Source: Kitasatospora herbaricolor (GTDB lineage: Bacteria > Actinomycetota > Actinomycetes > Streptomycetales > Streptomycetaceae). From it: a DNA stretch of 64,000 nt. A model generated the notes under the pieces. It saw nothing but the letters and a program-made list of their open reading frames with translations, was not told where the DNA came from and did not search any database. The position numbers were made by a program, and so were the translations under genes. Position 1 is the stretch's first letter. Every line of letters starts with the position of its first letter. The DNA lies in assembly GCF_030813695.1 (NCBI RefSeq), contig NZ_JAUSVA010000002.1, positions 558,001 to 622,000 on the forward strand, read 5' to 3'. This document shows, piece by piece, positions 25,021 through 37,900 of this stretch.

Positions 25021-25702
25021 CGGAATCTCGGGGCGTCCGTCGTCGGTGGGCGCCCGGAGGCGGGCGGAACAGGAAGTGGCGCGACCGGGCCCCGCCCACC
25101 GGTCGGTGGCCGGCCCAAGGAGTCGCTCGGGACGGCCGGCGTCCGCACGGGTCGACGCGGAATCCGGCGGTTTCCGGCCGGGTCGACGCACCGTCGCCGC
25201 TTCTCATCCCGTGCCGGGGAAGAGATTCGACGCAGGGCGAATGAATTCAAAACCCATATCTGGATGAACTCTTGATGGCAGCCGAAGGATCTCCACCGGT
25301 CTTTTCCGAGGAGCGAACGACTGACCCGGTCCACGGCATGCCGCCATTGGCGGTGCGGCTTTCCACTGGTTTCCCCCCGAGTGGCTGGTACACCTGAAGT
25401 GACGTACGCCGACCAGCCCCCTCACCGCCGGGTGAGGTGGGCATGTCGCATCAGTCAAGCGGAGTCCGGTCTTCTTTTCAAGGGGGCCACAAGCGCCACG
25501 GGCATATCCCGACCCGCCCCCGCCTCCCGCACGGGGCAGTGTTCATGCAGGTCAGAGGGGATATGACGGAGCAACGGAACTGACGGTACGTCACCGCTCA
25601 GATGCACCGTCCCGCAGGGGAGACCCCGGGACCACCGGGCCGCGGGCACCCGACGGAACACGGCCCGCGCACGAGGGGCGCACTCCGGCGCATTCCCGAC
25701 CG

Positions 25703-25718
25703 CTCTTGAAATCCACCG
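25703..25718. promoter_or_regulatory. Possible PAS-LuxR (PimM/FscRI-type) operator
   Basis: CTCTTGAAATCCACCG matches the recalled PimM consensus CTVGGGAWWTCCCBAG at 12 of 16 positions, including the central AWWTCC. It is 402 bases before the antC start. A weaker match lies at 25366-25381. By-eye match only. Confidence 0.25.
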
Positions 25719-26119
25719 GGCACAAAGGGTTGAATGTGCGTCCGGGGGCCGAGTCGGCCTCCACCTTCCCCGCCGGGCGGTGCCGCGCCAGGGCGATTCC
25801 ACGGCGGTTGCTCGACGCCGGTGTCCCTCCGCGCTGCCTTCGAGGGCGAACAGGACCACGACTGTGCGCGGGGCGGAAATCGCCGGCGCCGATTCGCCTC
25901 CGGCCAGGGGATTGCGGCCCCGCCGAACTGCGGGCCGCCGCGTGTCCCCGTGCACCGGATCCAAGCCTGCCGACCACCTGCGAATCCTCCGCCGGAGCGG
26001 CAGCCGCACACGTACGAGCCGGCCGCCCGCCTCCACCCCAGCCGGCCGCTGCGGCTCCCTGCCGCCCGGCGCCGGGCCCTGCCCGGCCTCGGCCCGCTTT
26101 CGACCTAGGACGATGCATC

Positions 26120-29100
26120 GTGCTTCAGGACCGCGACCGATCCCCCTCCCCCGCACCGGCGCAGCGCACCGCCCCCCGTCCGCCCGGGCTCACCGACGCG
26201 CAGTTGGGCGTCTGGTACGGACAGCAGCTGGACCCGACGAACCGCGTCTACAACACGGGCGAGTACGCCGAGATCCACGGCCCGGTCGACAGCGGGATCT
26301 TCGAACGGGCCCTTCGCCGCACGATCGGCGAGGCGGACACCTTCGGTCTGCGCCTCACCGATACGCCACAGGGGCCGCAGGCCACGACGGCACCGGAGGC
26401 CGTCCTCGACCTGCGACTGGTGGACGTCGGTCCGCAACGCGATCCGCGCGCGGCCGCCCTGGCGTGGATGCGCGAGGATCTGCTGAACCCGGTCGAACTG
26501 ACCGAGGGGCCGCTCTTCGGCTGCGCGCTCCTCAAGGCCGGACCGGACCACTGGTTCTGGTACCTGAGGGCCCATCACATCCTGCTCGACGGATACGCCT
26601 TCACCCTGGTCTTCCAGCGCCTCGCCACGGTCTACACCGCGCTGGCGAGCGGGCAGGAGCCGGCACCGAGCCCCTTCCCGCCGAGCCGCCTACTGGTCGA
26701 GGAGGAGAGCGCCTACCGCGCCTCGGCCCGTTTCGACCGGGACCGCGCCTACTGGACGGAGCGGTTCGCCGACGCCCCCGAGATCGCCACCCTCGCCGAC
26801 GGCGCCGCGCCGCCTTCCGCGCCCTTCCTGCGCCGCACCACCGATCTGGACGGCCCGGCCGGCGAAAGGCTGACGGCCGCCGCCGCCCGCCTGGGTGGCG
26901 GGCGCGCCGACCTCTTCCTGGCGGCGGCGGCGGGGTACGTGCACCGGGCCACCGGCGCCCCGGACGTCGTGCTCGGCGTGACCACCATGAGCCGCCCCGG
27001 ATCAGCGGCCCTGCGGGCTCCCGCCACGGTGTCGAACATCCTCCCGCTGCGGGTCGCGGTAGCACCCGGCGCCTCCGTCGCCGACCTGGTCCGCTCGACG
27101 GCGGCCGAACTGCGCGAGGTCCGCAGGCACCAGCAGTACCGTGGCGAGGACCTCCGCCGTGACCTCAAACTCCTGGGCAGCGGAAGGCCGTTGTACGGTC
27201 CGGTGCTCAACCTCGTGCCGTTCTCCCACGACCTGCGCTTCGGTGAGCACCCCGCCACCGCGGGCCACCTGACCGGCGGCGTGGTCGAGGACCTGACGAT
27301 CACCGTCCGCCCGGGGCCGTCCGGTTCGGGGCTGCGGATCGACTTCGACGCCAATCCGGCGCTCTACACCGCGGCGGAACTGGCCGACCACCAGGAGCGC
27401 TTCCTCCTCCTGCTGGAGCGACTCGCCGACGCCCCGCCGGAGCTCGCACTCTCGGCGACCAGCCTGCTGAAGCCCGGTGAGCAGCCCGTCCCGTCCACCG
27501 ACCGGCGGGTGCCGCCCCCCGCCGACGCCACCCTCTCCGCGCGTTTCGAGGCGCAGGCCGCGCGCACCCCCGAGGCCATCGCCGTCACCTGCGAAGGGAC
27601 CGACCTCAGCTACCGGGAGCTGAACGCCCGCGCCAACCGGCTCGCCCGGCTGCTGACCGAGCGCGGCGCGGCCCCTGGCACGCTGGTGGCCCTCGCCCTG
27701 CCGCGCTCCGCCGAACTGGTCACCGCCCTGCTCGCGGTGCTCAAGTCCGGTGCCGGATACCTGCCGTTGGACCCGGGTTACCCGATGGAGCGGCTGCTGA
27801 CCGTCTGCACCGACGCCGCCCCCGCCCTGCTGGTGACCGACTCCGGCACCGCTCCCCTGCGGGCGGCGGCCGGCATCCCCGCGGTCGTGCTGGACGACCC
27901 CGCCATCGGCCGTGACCTGGCCGCACGCTCCCCCGCCGACCTCGGCCCGGGGAGCGGCGCGGCCGCCCCGGAGGACATCGCCTACGTCATCCACACCTCG
28001 GGCTCCACCGGCCGCCCCAAGGGCGTGCAGATCCCGCACTCCAACGTGGTGCGGCTGTTCGAGACCTCCGCCGCACACTTCGCCTTCGGCCCCGAGGACG
28101 TCTGGACACTCTTCCACTCGTACGCCTTCGACTTCTCGGTCTGGGAGCTCTGGGGCGCGCTGCTGCACGGCGGCCGGCTCGTCGTGGTGCCGCAGGCCGT
28201 CACCCGCTCGCCCGCGGACCTCCTGGAACTGCTGCGCCGCGAACGGGTCACCGTGCTCAACCAGACCCCCTCCGCCTTCCAGCAGTTGATCCAGGCCGAC
28301 GCGGAGGCCGACACCGGCGCCGAGCCGCTCGCCCTGCGCTACGTGGTGTTCGGCGGCGAGGCGCTGGAGCCCGCGCACCTGCGCCCCTGGACCGACCGGT
28401 ACGGGGACGAGACGCCCGCCCTGGTCAACATGTACGGCATCACCGAGACCACCGTGCACGTCACCCACCACCGCGTCACCCGCGCGCTGGTCGAGGAGGG
28501 CGGCGGGCGCAGCGTGATCGGAACCCCGCTGCCGGACCTGCGGGTCCACCTGCTGGACGGGTACCTCCAACCGGTCCCGCCCGGCTGGACGGGCGAGATG
28601 TACGTGTCGGGCCCGGGCCTGGCCCGCGGCTACCTGAACCGGCCCGAGCTCACCGCCGAGCGCTTCCCCCAGGACCCGTTCGGCCCGCCCGGCGAACGGA
28701 TGTACCGCACCGGCGACCTGGCCCGCCGGGCGGCCGACGGCACGCTGGAGTACGCGGGGCGCGCCGACCAGCAGGTGAAGATCCGCGGGTTCCGGATCGA
28801 ACCCGGCGAGGTCGAGGCCGCCCTGCTGCGCCACCCCGGGGTCGTCCAGGCCGCCGTGGTCGCCCGTGAGGCGGCCGGCCGTACGGACCGGATGCTGGTC
28901 GCCTACGCCGTGGCGGGGCCGGGTTCCTCACCGGCGCCGGCCGAGCTCCGGTCCCACCTCGCCGGGCTGCTGCCGGAGTACATGGTGCCGGGTGCCTGCG
29001 TCCTGCTGCCCGCCCTGCCGCTGACGCCCAACGGCAAACTGGACGTCCGGACGCTGCCCGCCCCCGACTTCGCCGGGGCCGGCACCGGCAGCCGGGCCGG

Positions 29101-32100
29101 CGCCGGGGCCGCCGAGGCGCTGGTCTGCCGCCTGTACGAGGAAGTGCTGCAGTTGCCCGAGGGCACGGTCGGCGTCCACGACAGCTTCTTCGATCTCGGC
29201 GGCCACTCGCTGCTCGCCGGGCGGCTGCTGGCCGGACTGCGCGCGCGGACCGGCGTGGCGGTGCCGATGTCCGCGGTCTTCGGCACGCCGACCCCGGCCG
29301 GGATCGCCGCACGGCTGGACGGGCGACGCCCCGGCGCCCCGGCGGCCCGCCCCGCCCTGGTGGCGACCGAGCGCCCCGAACTGATCCCGCTCTCCTCCGC
29401 CCAGCAGAGCATGTGGTTCCTGAACCAGCTGGACCCGGCCTCGGCCACCTACAACATCCCCCTGGTCGTCCGGGTCGACCGGACGATCGACCCGGAGGCC
29501 CTGCGGGCGGCGCTCGCCGACCTCACCGACCGGCACGAGAGTCTGCGCACGGTGCTGCCGCAGCACGAGGGCTCCCCTTACCAGGAGATCCGGCCGCCGG
29601 GCACCGTACGCCCGACCCTGCAGGTGGTCGACTGCCCGGCCGGGGAGGTCGACGCCCACGTGGCCGCGGCCGAGCGGCACCCCTTCGACCTCACCCGTGA
29701 CACCCCGCTGTGGGCGGGCCTGTACGGCGACCGCCCGGGCGCTCAGGTGCTGGTCCTGGTCCTGCACCACAGTGCCGCCGACGGCTGGTCGCTGCGCCCG
29801 CTGGCCGAGGACCTCTCCCTTGCGTACGCCGCCCGCTCGCACGGCCGCGCGCCACGCTGGGAGCGGCCGCTCGCCGTCCAGTACGCCGACTACGCCCTGT
29901 GGCAGCGCGCGCTGCTCGACGAACCGGCGGTCGACGACTCGCCTGTCCAGCAGGCGGGCGCGTTCTGGCGCACGGCGCTGGCCGGCCTGCCCGAGGAACT
30001 CCCGCTGCCGGTCGACCGGCCGCGCCCGGCGCAGCCCGCCGGGCGCGGCGGCGGCCTGGCCGTGGACGTCGACGGCGACCTGCACCGCGCCCTGCTGCGG
30101 CTGGCCGAGCGGTACGGCGTGAGCCTCTTCATGGTGCTGCAGGCCGCAGTCGCCGCCCTGCTCACCCGGTCCGGCGCCGGCACGGACATCCCGCTCGGCA
30201 CCCCGGTGGCGGGGCGCGACGAGCCGGCGCTGGACGACCTGATCGGGCTGATCACCAACACCCTGGTGCTGCGCACCGACACCTCGGGGGATCCGGAATT
30301 CAGCGAACTCCTCGCCCGCGTGCGCGCGTTCGACCTGGCGGCGTTCGACCACCAGGAGCTGCCCTTCGACCGGCTCGTGGAGGACCTCAACCCGCCACGC
30401 TCCGCGGCCCGGCACCCGCTCTTCCAGGTGATGCTGGCACTGCAGAACAACGAAGCGGCCGTCCTGCGGCTCGGCTCCCAGCAGGCCGCCCTGACACCGA
30501 GTCCGACCGGGACGGCGAAGTTCGACCTCTTCGTGGACGTGCTGGAGCGCACCGGCGAGGACGGGTCCCCCGCCGGACTCGGCTGCCACATCGAATACCG
30601 CACCGATCTGTTCGACGCCGACACCGTAAGGGAGTTGGCCGATTCCCTGCACGCGCTGCTGACCGCCGTCGCCGCCGATCCCACGATCCGGATCAGCGCG
30701 CTGCCGGCGCCCGCCCGGCGGCCCGCCGGCGCCGGTGCGGCGGCCGTCGAGGCCTTCGACCCGGGGCCGCTGGAGCAGGCCGTGCTGGCCTGCCCGGACA
30801 TCCGGGACTGCCTGGTGCTGCCGCCCGCCGAGGGGGAGGCGGGGCGGCCGACCGTGCTGGTGGTGCTCACCCGCACGGGCGCCGTGGAGCAGGCCGCGCA
30901 GGCGCTGCTGCGCACCGCACCGGACCCGGCCCGGGCCCCGCGGCTGGTGGCCGTAACCGACCTGCCGCGCACCGGGGACGGCCTGCCGGACACCGCGACC
31001 GCGCTGGACGGCCTGCCACGCATCGACGCGGATCCGGCCGCCCGCTGGCAGGCCGCGCTGGCCGCGCTGCCCGAGGTCGTGGCCGCCACCGTGGAACTGG
31101 AGGAGGAGACCGAGCCGCTCGGCCGCCGGCACACCGGCTCCGCCGTCCCGCGCCGCCCCGCGGCCGACGGCACGCCCGCGCCCGCCCCGGCCGGCGGCGT
31201 CCCCTCGATCAGCATCGGCCCCGCGCTGCCCGAACCGACCGTGGCGACCTGGGCCGAGGCCCTGCGCCGGGCCGCGAGCGGCGGCCCGCGGGCCGAGGCG
31301 GTGCACGTCCGGGCCGACGGCACCGAGGTGCGCCGCAGCTACGCGAGCCTGGCCGAGGAGGCCTCCCGGGTACTGGGCGGGCTGCGCCTGCGCGGCCTGC
31401 GCCCCGGCGACCGGGTGATCCTCCAGTGCGAGGACACCGAGGACTTCCTGGCCGCCCTGTGGGGCTGCGTCCTCGGCGGATTCGTGACCGTGCCGCTGAC
31501 CGTGCCCGGCTCCTACCGCGCCGCGTCGGCCGCGGTGGCCAAACTGGAGGGCGTCTGGCGGATGCTCGACCGGCCGTGGGTCCTCACCTCCGCCGGGAGC
31601 GAGGCGGGGCTGCGCGAGCTGGCCGCGCGGCGGGACTGGCCGGGCCTGCGGCTGGCCACCGTGGACGCCCTGCGGGACGGGCCGCCCGACGGGGAGTGGC
31701 ACCCGGCCCGGCCCGAGGACGACTTCCTGATGCTGCTCACCTCGGGCAGCACCGGCCTGCCGAAGGCCGTCCGGCTCGACCAGCGCAACGTGCTGGCCCG
31801 CACCGCGGCGGCGGTCGCGGTCAACGGGCTCACCGAGGACGACGTCTCGCTGAACTGGATCCCGCTGGACCACGTGACCGGCGTGGTGATGTTCCACCTG
31901 CGCGACCTCTACCTCGGCTGCCGCCAGGTCCACGCGCCCACCTCGTGGATTCTTCAGGACCCGCTGCGCTGGATGGACCTGGCGGACCGCCACCGGGTGA
32001 GCGTCACCTGGGCACCCAACTTCGCCTTCGGACTGCTCGGGGAGCACGCCCACCGGATGGCCGACCGCCGCTGGGACCTCTCCCCGATGCGCCTGGTGAT

Positions 32101-34954
32101 GAACGCCGGGGAGGTGGTGGTGGCCGCCACCGCCCGCAGCTTCCTCACCTCCCTGGCTCCGTTCGGGATGCCGGGCACCGTGATGCACCCTGGCTGGGGG
32201 ATGTCCGAGACCTGTTCGGTGGTCACCGACACCTCCTTGGCGGCCGCACCCGGCGCCGGCGAGGACGGCTTCGTCAGCTGCGGGCTGCCCTACCCCGGGT
32301 TCGCCATGCGGGTGGTGGACGAGCGGGAGCAGGTGGTGCCCGAAGGCACCGTCGGCCGGTTCCAGGTCCGCGGCGCCTCGGTGACCTCGGGCTACCACGA
32401 CAACCCGGCTGCCAACGCCGCGTCCTTCACTGCCGAGGGCTGGTTCGAGACCGGGGACCTGGCTTTCCTGCGGGCCGGCGAGCTCCACATCACCGGCCGG
32501 GCCAAGGACGTCATCATCGTCAACGGCGTCAACCACTACAGCCACGAGATCGAGGCCTGCGTCGAGCAACTGCCCTTCGTGGTGCGTAGCTTCACCGCGG
32601 CCTGCGCGGTGCGCACCGACCCCGCGGCGGGCACCGACGAGCTGGCGCTGTTCGTCCGTCTGGAGCCCGGACAGGACGTCGCCCAGGCGCTGCGGGCCAT
32701 CCGCGGCAAGGTCGGCCGGGAGATCGGCGTCAGCCCCGCCCACCTGCTGCCGGTACCCGGCGAGGCGATCCCCAAGACCGAGATCGGCAAGATCCAGCGC
32801 ACCCAACTGCGCAGGCGCTTCGAGGCCGGCGAGTTCGACGAGATCGCCCGCCGCTCGGAGCTGCTGCTCGGCACCGCGGCCACCGTGCCCGACTGGTTCC
32901 TGCGCCCGGTGTGGCAGCGCGCCGAGCAGCAGCACCGGCCGGCGCCCCCGGCGCGGCACACCCTGGTGCTTGCGTGCTCCGACCCGCTCTCCGTGGAGAC
33001 CGCCGATGCCCTCGCCGAACGGCTGCGACGCGGCGGTGGCCGGGCCACCGTGGCCGCCGCCGCGGAGGCCTTCGAGCGACTCGACGCCGCCCGCTACCAC
33101 CTGCGGCCCGACGCGCCCGAGGACCACCGGCGCCTGCTGGCCGCCCTCGACCGCGACGACCGCCCGGTGGACGCGGTGGTCCACCTCGGCGCGCTGGGCA
33201 CCGGTACGGCCGAGCCCGACTCCGTCGAGGCCCTGCTCTGCGCACAGCGCGACAGCGCCGACAGCCTGCTCTGCCTGGCCCAGGCACTGGCCGCGGCGCA
33301 CCGGCCGGGGCAACGGCCGACGCTGCACCTGGTGACGGCGGACGCCCGGGACGTCCTGCCCGAGGACCGCCCCGGCTACGCCCACGCCGCCGCCGGCGGT
33401 CTGCTGCTGAGCCTGCGCCAGGAACTGCCCTGGCTGGCCGCCGCCTGCCTGGACCTCCCCGCCTCCGCACCGGACCGGATGGCCGAACTGATCCTCACCG
33501 AGACCTCCGCCCCGGTGGCGGACGCGGAGGTGGCCTACCGGGCCGGGGCACGCTACATCCGCCGGCTGGCCCCGCTGCCCGAGCCGGCGCCGCGCTCCGA
33601 ACCGGCCGCCCCCGAGGGCTTCCTCCTGGTCAGCGGCGGGCTCGGCGAGCTGGGCGCCCGGATCGCCGGGCACCTGCTGAAGACGCCGGGCACCCGCCTC
33701 CTGCTGGTCGGCCGCACCGGCCTGCCGCCCGAGCGGTCCTGGGACGCCCCGGCGGCCCCGGGCGCCGCGGGCGACCGGCGGGTCGAGACCTACCGGGCAC
33801 TGCGCGAGCAGGGCGACGTGCGGTACGAGGCGGCCGACATCACCGATCCGGCGCAGGTCCGCGCGGCCGTGGACAAGGCCGCCGCCGCCTGGTCCCTGCC
33901 GCTGGCGGGCGTCCTGCACCTGGCCGGCGAGTTCGACCAGGGCGCCGCCGCCGACCTCGACCTGACCCGCTGGCGGGCCGCACTCGCCGCGAAGATCACC
34001 GGCGGCTGGGTGCTGCACCGGCTGGCCACCGAGTACGCGGCGCCCTCGTTCCTCTCGTTCTCCTCCGTCAACGGCTTCTTCGGCGGCTCCATGAACGGCG
34101 CCTACGCCGCGGCCAACGCCTTCCTGGACGCCCTGGCGGTCCACCAGCGCCGCAACGGGACGGACGCCCGCAGCCTGGCCTGGAGCATGTGGGCCGAGAT
34201 CGGCATGAGCCGCGGCTACGCCCTCAAGGCACTGACCGAGGCACGCGGCTACCGGGTGCTGGAGGAGGACGACGGGCTGCGCTCGTTCGACCTGGCGCGT
34301 TCGCTGCCCGGGCCGCACCTGCTGATCGGCGTGGACCGGCGCGCGGCCTGGGTGCGAGGGCACGTGCTCGACCGGGCGCGCCCGGTGCACCGGCTCGCGG
34401 GCCGGGTGGAGCTGCGCGAGGGCGCCGACATCTCGGCCGTCCAGCACGGCGCGGCCGAGGCCGCCCGCCTGGCCGGTGCGGCCGGGCACTGGGTGCTGCG
34501 CGCGGCCGGCTCGGCGCGAGCCGTCACGGCCGCCTCGCCGACGGGCGCGGGCGACGCCCGGCGCCGGGAGCTGGCGGACGCCCTGACCGCCGTCTGGTGC
34601 CGGGTGCTGGGCCGGGACGAGGTGGCACCGGAGATGAGCTTCTTCGACCTCGGCGGCACCTCGTTGCTGCTGGTGGCCGTCCAGACGGCGGTCAACCGGG
34701 AGCTGGGCTGCGACCTGAGCGTGCTCGACCTGTTCGAGCACCCCACGGTCGGGGCGCTGGCCCGGCACCTCGCCGCGCGCGGCGAGGCCGGCGAGGGCAC
34801 CCGGCCGGAGGCCGCGGCGGACGCCGGCGAGGGCGGGGCGCCCGGGGACGCGCCGGGCGGCGCCCTGGCCCGGGCCCGGCAGCAGGCGCAGCGCCGACAG
34901 GCCGCACGGACCCGTACCACCCGAGCGAGGACGAGGACCGAGAACGATGGATGA
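26120..34954 (+). CDS. antC: Antimycin NRPS, C-A(Thr)-T-C-A-KR-T
   Basis: 2944 residues. Order: C1 (HHILLDG at 152-158) accepting the 3-formamidosalicyl starter; A1 (about 476-965); T1 (GGHSL, Ser1030); C2 (HHSAADG at 1216-1222); a degenerate A-subdomain-like stretch (about 1530-1690); A2 of the acyl-ligase-like type (TSGSTGLPK at 1874); KR (GGLGELG about 2505, later SSVNGFF and GAYAAAN); T2 (GGTSL, Ser2848); and a basic C-terminal tail. By-eye alignment to PheA gives A1 pocket residues D-F-W-N-V-G-M-V-H-K, a threonine code. Known AntC loads pyruvate on A2 and the KR reduces it to lactate. GTG 26120 has AGGA 9 bases upstream. It overlaps antD by 8 bases. Confidence 0.95.
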   Translation: MLQDRDRSPSPAPAQRTAPRPPGLTDAQLGVWYGQQLDPTNRVYNTGEYAEIHGPVDSGIFERALRRTIGEADTFGLRLTDTPQGPQATTAPEAVLDLRLVDVGPQRDPRAAALAWMREDLLNPVELTEGPLFGCALLKAGPDHWFWYLRAHHILLDGYAFTLVFQRLATVYTALASGQEPAPSPFPPSRLLVEEESAYRASARFDRDRAYWTERFADAPEIATLADGAAPPSAPFLRRTTDLDGPAGERLTAAAARLGGGRADLFLAAAAGYVHRATGAPDVVLGVTTMSRPGSAALRAPATVSNILPLRVAVAPGASVADLVRSTAAELREVRRHQQYRGEDLRRDLKLLGSGRPLYGPVLNLVPFSHDLRFGEHPATAGHLTGGVVEDLTITVRPGPSGSGLRIDFDANPALYTAAELADHQERFLLLLERLADAPPELALSATSLLKPGEQPVPSTDRRVPPPADATLSARFEAQAARTPEAIAVTCEGTDLSYRELNARANRLARLLTERGAAPGTLVALALPRSAELVTALLAVLKSGAGYLPLDPGYPMERLLTVCTDAAPALLVTDSGTAPLRAAAGIPAVVLDDPAIGRDLAARSPADLGPGSGAAAPEDIAYVIHTSGSTGRPKGVQIPHSNVVRLFETSAAHFAFGPEDVWTLFHSYAFDFSVWELWGALLHGGRLVVVPQAVTRSPADLLELLRRERVTVLNQTPSAFQQLIQADAEADTGAEPLALRYVVFGGEALEPAHLRPWTDRYGDETPALVNMYGITETTVHVTHHRVTRALVEEGGGRSVIGTPLPDLRVHLLDGYLQPVPPGWTGEMYVSGPGLARGYLNRPELTAERFPQDPFGPPGERMYRTGDLARRAADGTLEYAGRADQQVKIRGFRIEPGEVEAALLRHPGVVQAAVVAREAAGRTDRMLVAYAVAGPGSSPAPAELRSHLAGLLPEYMVPGACVLLPALPLTPNGKLDVRTLPAPDFAGAGTGSRAGAGAAEALVCRLYEEVLQLPEGTVGVHDSFFDLGGHSLLAGRLLAGLRARTGVAVPMSAVFGTPTPAGIAARLDGRRPGAPAARPALVATERPELIPLSSAQQSMWFLNQLDPASATYNIPLVVRVDRTIDPEALRAALADLTDRHESLRTVLPQHEGSPYQEIRPPGTVRPTLQVVDCPAGEVDAHVAAAERHPFDLTRDTPLWAGLYGDRPGAQVLVLVLHHSAADGWSLRPLAEDLSLAYAARSHGRAPRWERPLAVQYADYALWQRALLDEPAVDDSPVQQAGAFWRTALAGLPEELPLPVDRPRPAQPAGRGGGLAVDVDGDLHRALLRLAERYGVSLFMVLQAAVAALLTRSGAGTDIPLGTPVAGRDEPALDDLIGLITNTLVLRTDTSGDPEFSELLARVRAFDLAAFDHQELPFDRLVEDLNPPRSAARHPLFQVMLALQNNEAAVLRLGSQQAALTPSPTGTAKFDLFVDVLERTGEDGSPAGLGCHIEYRTDLFDADTVRELADSLHALLTAVAADPTIRISALPAPARRPAGAGAAAVEAFDPGPLEQAVLACPDIRDCLVLPPAEGEAGRPTVLVVLTRTGAVEQAAQALLRTAPDPARAPRLVAVTDLPRTGDGLPDTATALDGLPRIDADPAARWQAALAALPEVVAATVELEEETEPLGRRHTGSAVPRRPAADGTPAPAPAGGVPSISIGPALPEPTVATWAEALRRAASGGPRAEAVHVRADGTEVRRSYASLAEEASRVLGGLRLRGLRPGDRVILQCEDTEDFLAALWGCVLGGFVTVPLTVPGSYRAASAAVAKLEGVWRMLDRPWVLTSAGSEAGLRELAARRDWPGLRLATVDALRDGPPDGEWHPARPEDDFLMLLTSGSTGLPKAVRLDQRNVLARTAAAVAVNGLTEDDVSLNWIPLDHVTGVVMFHLRDLYLGCRQVHAPTSWILQDPLRWMDLADRHRVSVTWAPNFAFGLLGEHAHRMADRRWDLSPMRLVMNAGEVVVAATARSFLTSLAPFGMPGTVMHPGWGMSETCSVVTDTSLAAAPGAGEDGFVSCGLPYPGFAMRVVDEREQVVPEGTVGRFQVRGASVTSGYHDNPAANAASFTAEGWFETGDLAFLRAGELHITGRAKDVIIVNGVNHYSHEIEACVEQLPFVVRSFTAACAVRTDPAAGTDELALFVRLEPGQDVAQALRAIRGKVGREIGVSPAHLLPVPGEAIPKTEIGKIQRTQLRRRFEAGEFDEIARRSELLLGTAATVPDWFLRPVWQRAEQQHRPAPPARHTLVLACSDPLSVETADALAERLRRGGGRATVAAAAEAFERLDAARYHLRPDAPEDHRRLLAALDRDDRPVDAVVHLGALGTGTAEPDSVEALLCAQRDSADSLLCLAQALAAAHRPGQRPTLHLVTADARDVLPEDRPGYAHAAAGGLLLSLRQELPWLAAACLDLPASAPDRMAELILTETSAPVADAEVAYRAGARYIRRLAPLPEPAPRSEPAAPEGFLLVSGGLGELGARIAGHLLKTPGTRLLLVGRTGLPPERSWDAPAAPGAAGDRRVETYRALREQGDVRYEAADITDPAQVRAAVDKAAAAWSLPLAGVLHLAGEFDQGAAADLDLTRWRAALAAKITGGWVLHRLATEYAAPSFLSFSSVNGFFGGSMNGAYAAANAFLDALAVHQRRNGTDARSLAWSMWAEIGMSRGYALKALTEARGYRVLEEDDGLRSFDLARSLPGPHLLIGVDRRAAWVRGHVLDRARPVHRLAGRVELREGADISAVQHGAAEAARLAGAAGHWVLRAAGSARAVTAASPTGAGDARRRELADALTAVWCRVLGRDEVAPEMSFFDLGGTSLLLVAVQTAVNRELGCDLSVLDLFEHPTVGALARHLAARGEAGEGTRPEAAADAGEGGAPGDAPGGALARARQQAQRRQAARTRTTRARTRTENDG

Positions 34955-37900
34955 GACCGACCCGGGCCGCTACGGGCCCGACAGCGGTTACGAGCCCGAC
35001 AGCGCCGTCGCCGTGGTCGCCATGGCGGCCCGGCTGCCGGGTGCCGACACGGTGGAGGAGTTCTGGGAGAACCTGGTGGCCGGCCGGGACGCCGTCCGCC
35101 CCGTGACCGACGAGGAGTTCCTCGCCGCCGGCGGTGACCCGGCCGACCTGAGCGACCCCCAGCTGGTCCGGATGGCCTCGGTGGTGGAGGGCATCGACCG
35201 GTTCGACGCCGCGTTCTTCGGCTGGAGCCCGGCCGACGCGGCCCTGGTCGACCCCCAGCAGCGGCTGATGCTGGAGTGCGCGTACCACGCGCTCGAGGAG
35301 GCCGGCTACGCGGGCGGGCACCCCGGCCTGACCGTCGGGGTCTTCGCCGGCGCGGGCGACAGCCGGTACTACCCCGCGCACGTCCACCCCCGGTTCGCCG
35401 GCCGGCCCGGCTCGGTGGCGCTGGTCCATGCCGCGACGGCCAACTCGCTGGGCACACTGGCCACCCGGATCTCCTACGAGCTCGACCTGACCGGCCCGAG
35501 CGTGTCGCTGCAGACGGCCTGCTCGACCGGGCTCGTGGCGATCCACACCGGCTGCCAGGCACTGCTGGACCACTCCTGCGACCTGGCACTGGCGGCGGCG
35601 GCCTCGCTGAACCCGTCGGCGATGCTCGGCTACCACTACCTCCCGGACGGCCCGTTCTCCCCCGACGGCCGCTGCCGCCCCTTCGATGCGCAGGCCGCCG
35701 GGACGTCCTCGGGCGACGGCGTCGGCGTCGTCGTCCTCAAGCGGCTGGCGGACGCGCTGGCCGACGGGGACCGGATCAGGGCCGTGATCCGGGGCTCGGC
35801 CGTGAACAACGACGGCCACCGCAAGGTGGGGTTCACCGCGCCGAGCACCGAGGGCCAGCTGGAGGCGATCCTGGCGGCCCAGGCCATGGCCGACGTGACG
35901 GCCGAGTCGATCGGGTACGTGGAGGCGCACGGCACCGCGACCCGGATCGGCGACCCGATCGAGGTGACAGCGCTGACCCGGGCGTTCCGGGAGAGCACCG
36001 ACCGCCGGCAGTTCTGCGCCCTCGGGTCGGTCAAGAGCAACATCGGCCACCTCGGCGCCGCCGCCGGCATGGCCGGCTTCGTCAAGGCCGTCCTCGCCCT
36101 GGAGCACCGCACGATCCCGCCGAACCTGCACTTCGACGCGCCCAACCCGCTGATCGACTTCGCCGCGAGCCCGTTCCGGGTGCCGACCGCCGCCGAGGAG
36201 TGGCCGCGCGGCGCCGAGCCGCGGCGGGCCGCCGTCAGCGCCTTCGGCGTCGGCGGCACCAACGCGCACGTCATCCTGGAGGAGGCCCCGGCCGCGCCGG
36301 CCCCGCGGCCGACCGCACCCGGACCCGAGCCGCGCTGGCGGGTGCTCCCGCTCTCCGCCCGTACCCCGGGCGCCCTGGTCGGCCAGGCGGCGCTCCTCGC
36401 CCGGCACCTGGACGACCGCCCCGGCACCGAACTCGCCGACGTGGCCCACACCCTGTACGCCGAGCGGCCCGCCATGCCGTACCGGACCGCGGTGGTCGCC
36501 GCCACCACCGCGGACGCCGCCGCCCAGCTGCGCCGGCCGCCGGTCCCGCTCCCGCCGGCGCGCCCGGGCGCGGCCCCGGCGGTCGCCTTCCTGCTGCCCG
36601 GCGGCGGCACCCAGTACGTCGGCATGGGCGCGCAGCTGTACCGGGACTTCCCCGACTACCGGGACGCGGTCGACACTTGTGCCCGGATCCTGCGTCCCGT
36701 CCTCGGGCGCGACCTGCGCACCGCCCTGTACGAGCACACCGAACCCGGCAGCGCGGAGGCCTTCATCTCGCTGGTGGTCACCGAGTACGCGCTGGCCACC
36801 CTGATGTCCGCCCGCGGGGTGCGGCCGGACGCCCTCCTCGGCCACTCCCTCGGGGAGTACACCGCCGCCTGCCTGGCCGGGGTGCTGCCGCTGGAGGAGA
36901 TGCTGCCGCTGGTGGCCGAGCGGATCCGGCTGATCGCCTCCGCCGGCGGAGCGACCGTCAGCGTCGAACTGGGCGAGGCCGAACTGCGCGGGCACCTCGG
37001 CCCGGAGCTGTCGCTCGCCGCCGTGAACGGCCCCGCCGCGTGCACCGTCGCCGGGCGGGAGGAGGCGGTGGCCGCGCTGGAGCGCCGGCTGGCCGCCGGC
37101 GGCGTGCCCCACCGGCGGCTGCGGATGCCGGCCGCCGCCCACTCGCACGTGCTGGACCCGGTCCTCGGCGGCTTCGCGGACGCGCTGCGCGGCGTCACGC
37201 TGTGCCCGCCCCGGATCCCGTACGTCACCAACGTCACCGGTGACTGGGTGACGGACGAGCAGGCGTGCTCACCCCAGCACTGGCTCGACCACACCCGGCA
37301 CACCGTCCGGTTCGCCGACGGGATCGCCCGACTGTGGGAGCGCGACGCACCGCTGCTGGTGGAGATCGGCCCCGGCGACGTCCTGGCGAAGCTGGCCCGC
37401 GTCGCGCTGCCCGGCACGCCGCCGACCACGGTGGCGACGATGCGTCACGCCCGGGCGGAGCGGCCCGACACCCAGGTGCTGACCGAGGCCCTGGCCCGGC
37501 TGTGGACCGCCGGGGTGCCCGTCGACCTGGCCGCCCCGGCCGGCGCCGGCCCGGCCGGCCGCCGCACCGCCCTGCCCGGATACGCCTTCGACCGCCGCCG
37601 GCACTGGATCGACGCGCCCGCGGCGACTCCGCCGGCCGCCGAGGAGGAGACGGAGGGCGAGAACGCACGGCCCGCGCCGGCCGGCGCGCCGGCCGCGCGG
37701 CCGCACCTGGCCACCGCCTACGCCGGCCCGCGTACCGAGCGCGAACGGGCGGTTGTGGGGCAGTGGCAGGAAGCCCTGGGCATCGACCCGATCGGCATCC
37801 ACGACAACTTCTTCGACCTGGGCGGCGACTCGATGCGCGCGGTGGTGCTGTGCGCCGGGCTGCGCCGCAGCGGCGTGCTGCAGGTGGCGCCCGCGGCCGT

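Larger units (their letters stand above)
24899..26119. promoter_or_regulatory. Divergent control region antB / antC
   Basis: 1.2 kb without a supported gene. It holds a 16-bp tandem repeat array near antB, an unusually AT-rich island at about 25215-25290 (with TTGAAT-17-AATCTC on the minus strand as a possible promoter for antBA), and a possible PAS-LuxR operator at 25703. In known producers the candicidin regulator FscRI activates both antBA and antCDE from this region; that regulator gene is not in the window. Confidence 0.5.

Noticed and set aside
28928..34768. A 1946-codon open frame on the minus strand under antC
   Set aside because: It is an antisense by-product of third-position GC in antC: composition is Gly/Arg/Gln-rich without domains, while the plus strand shows complete NRPS motifs.
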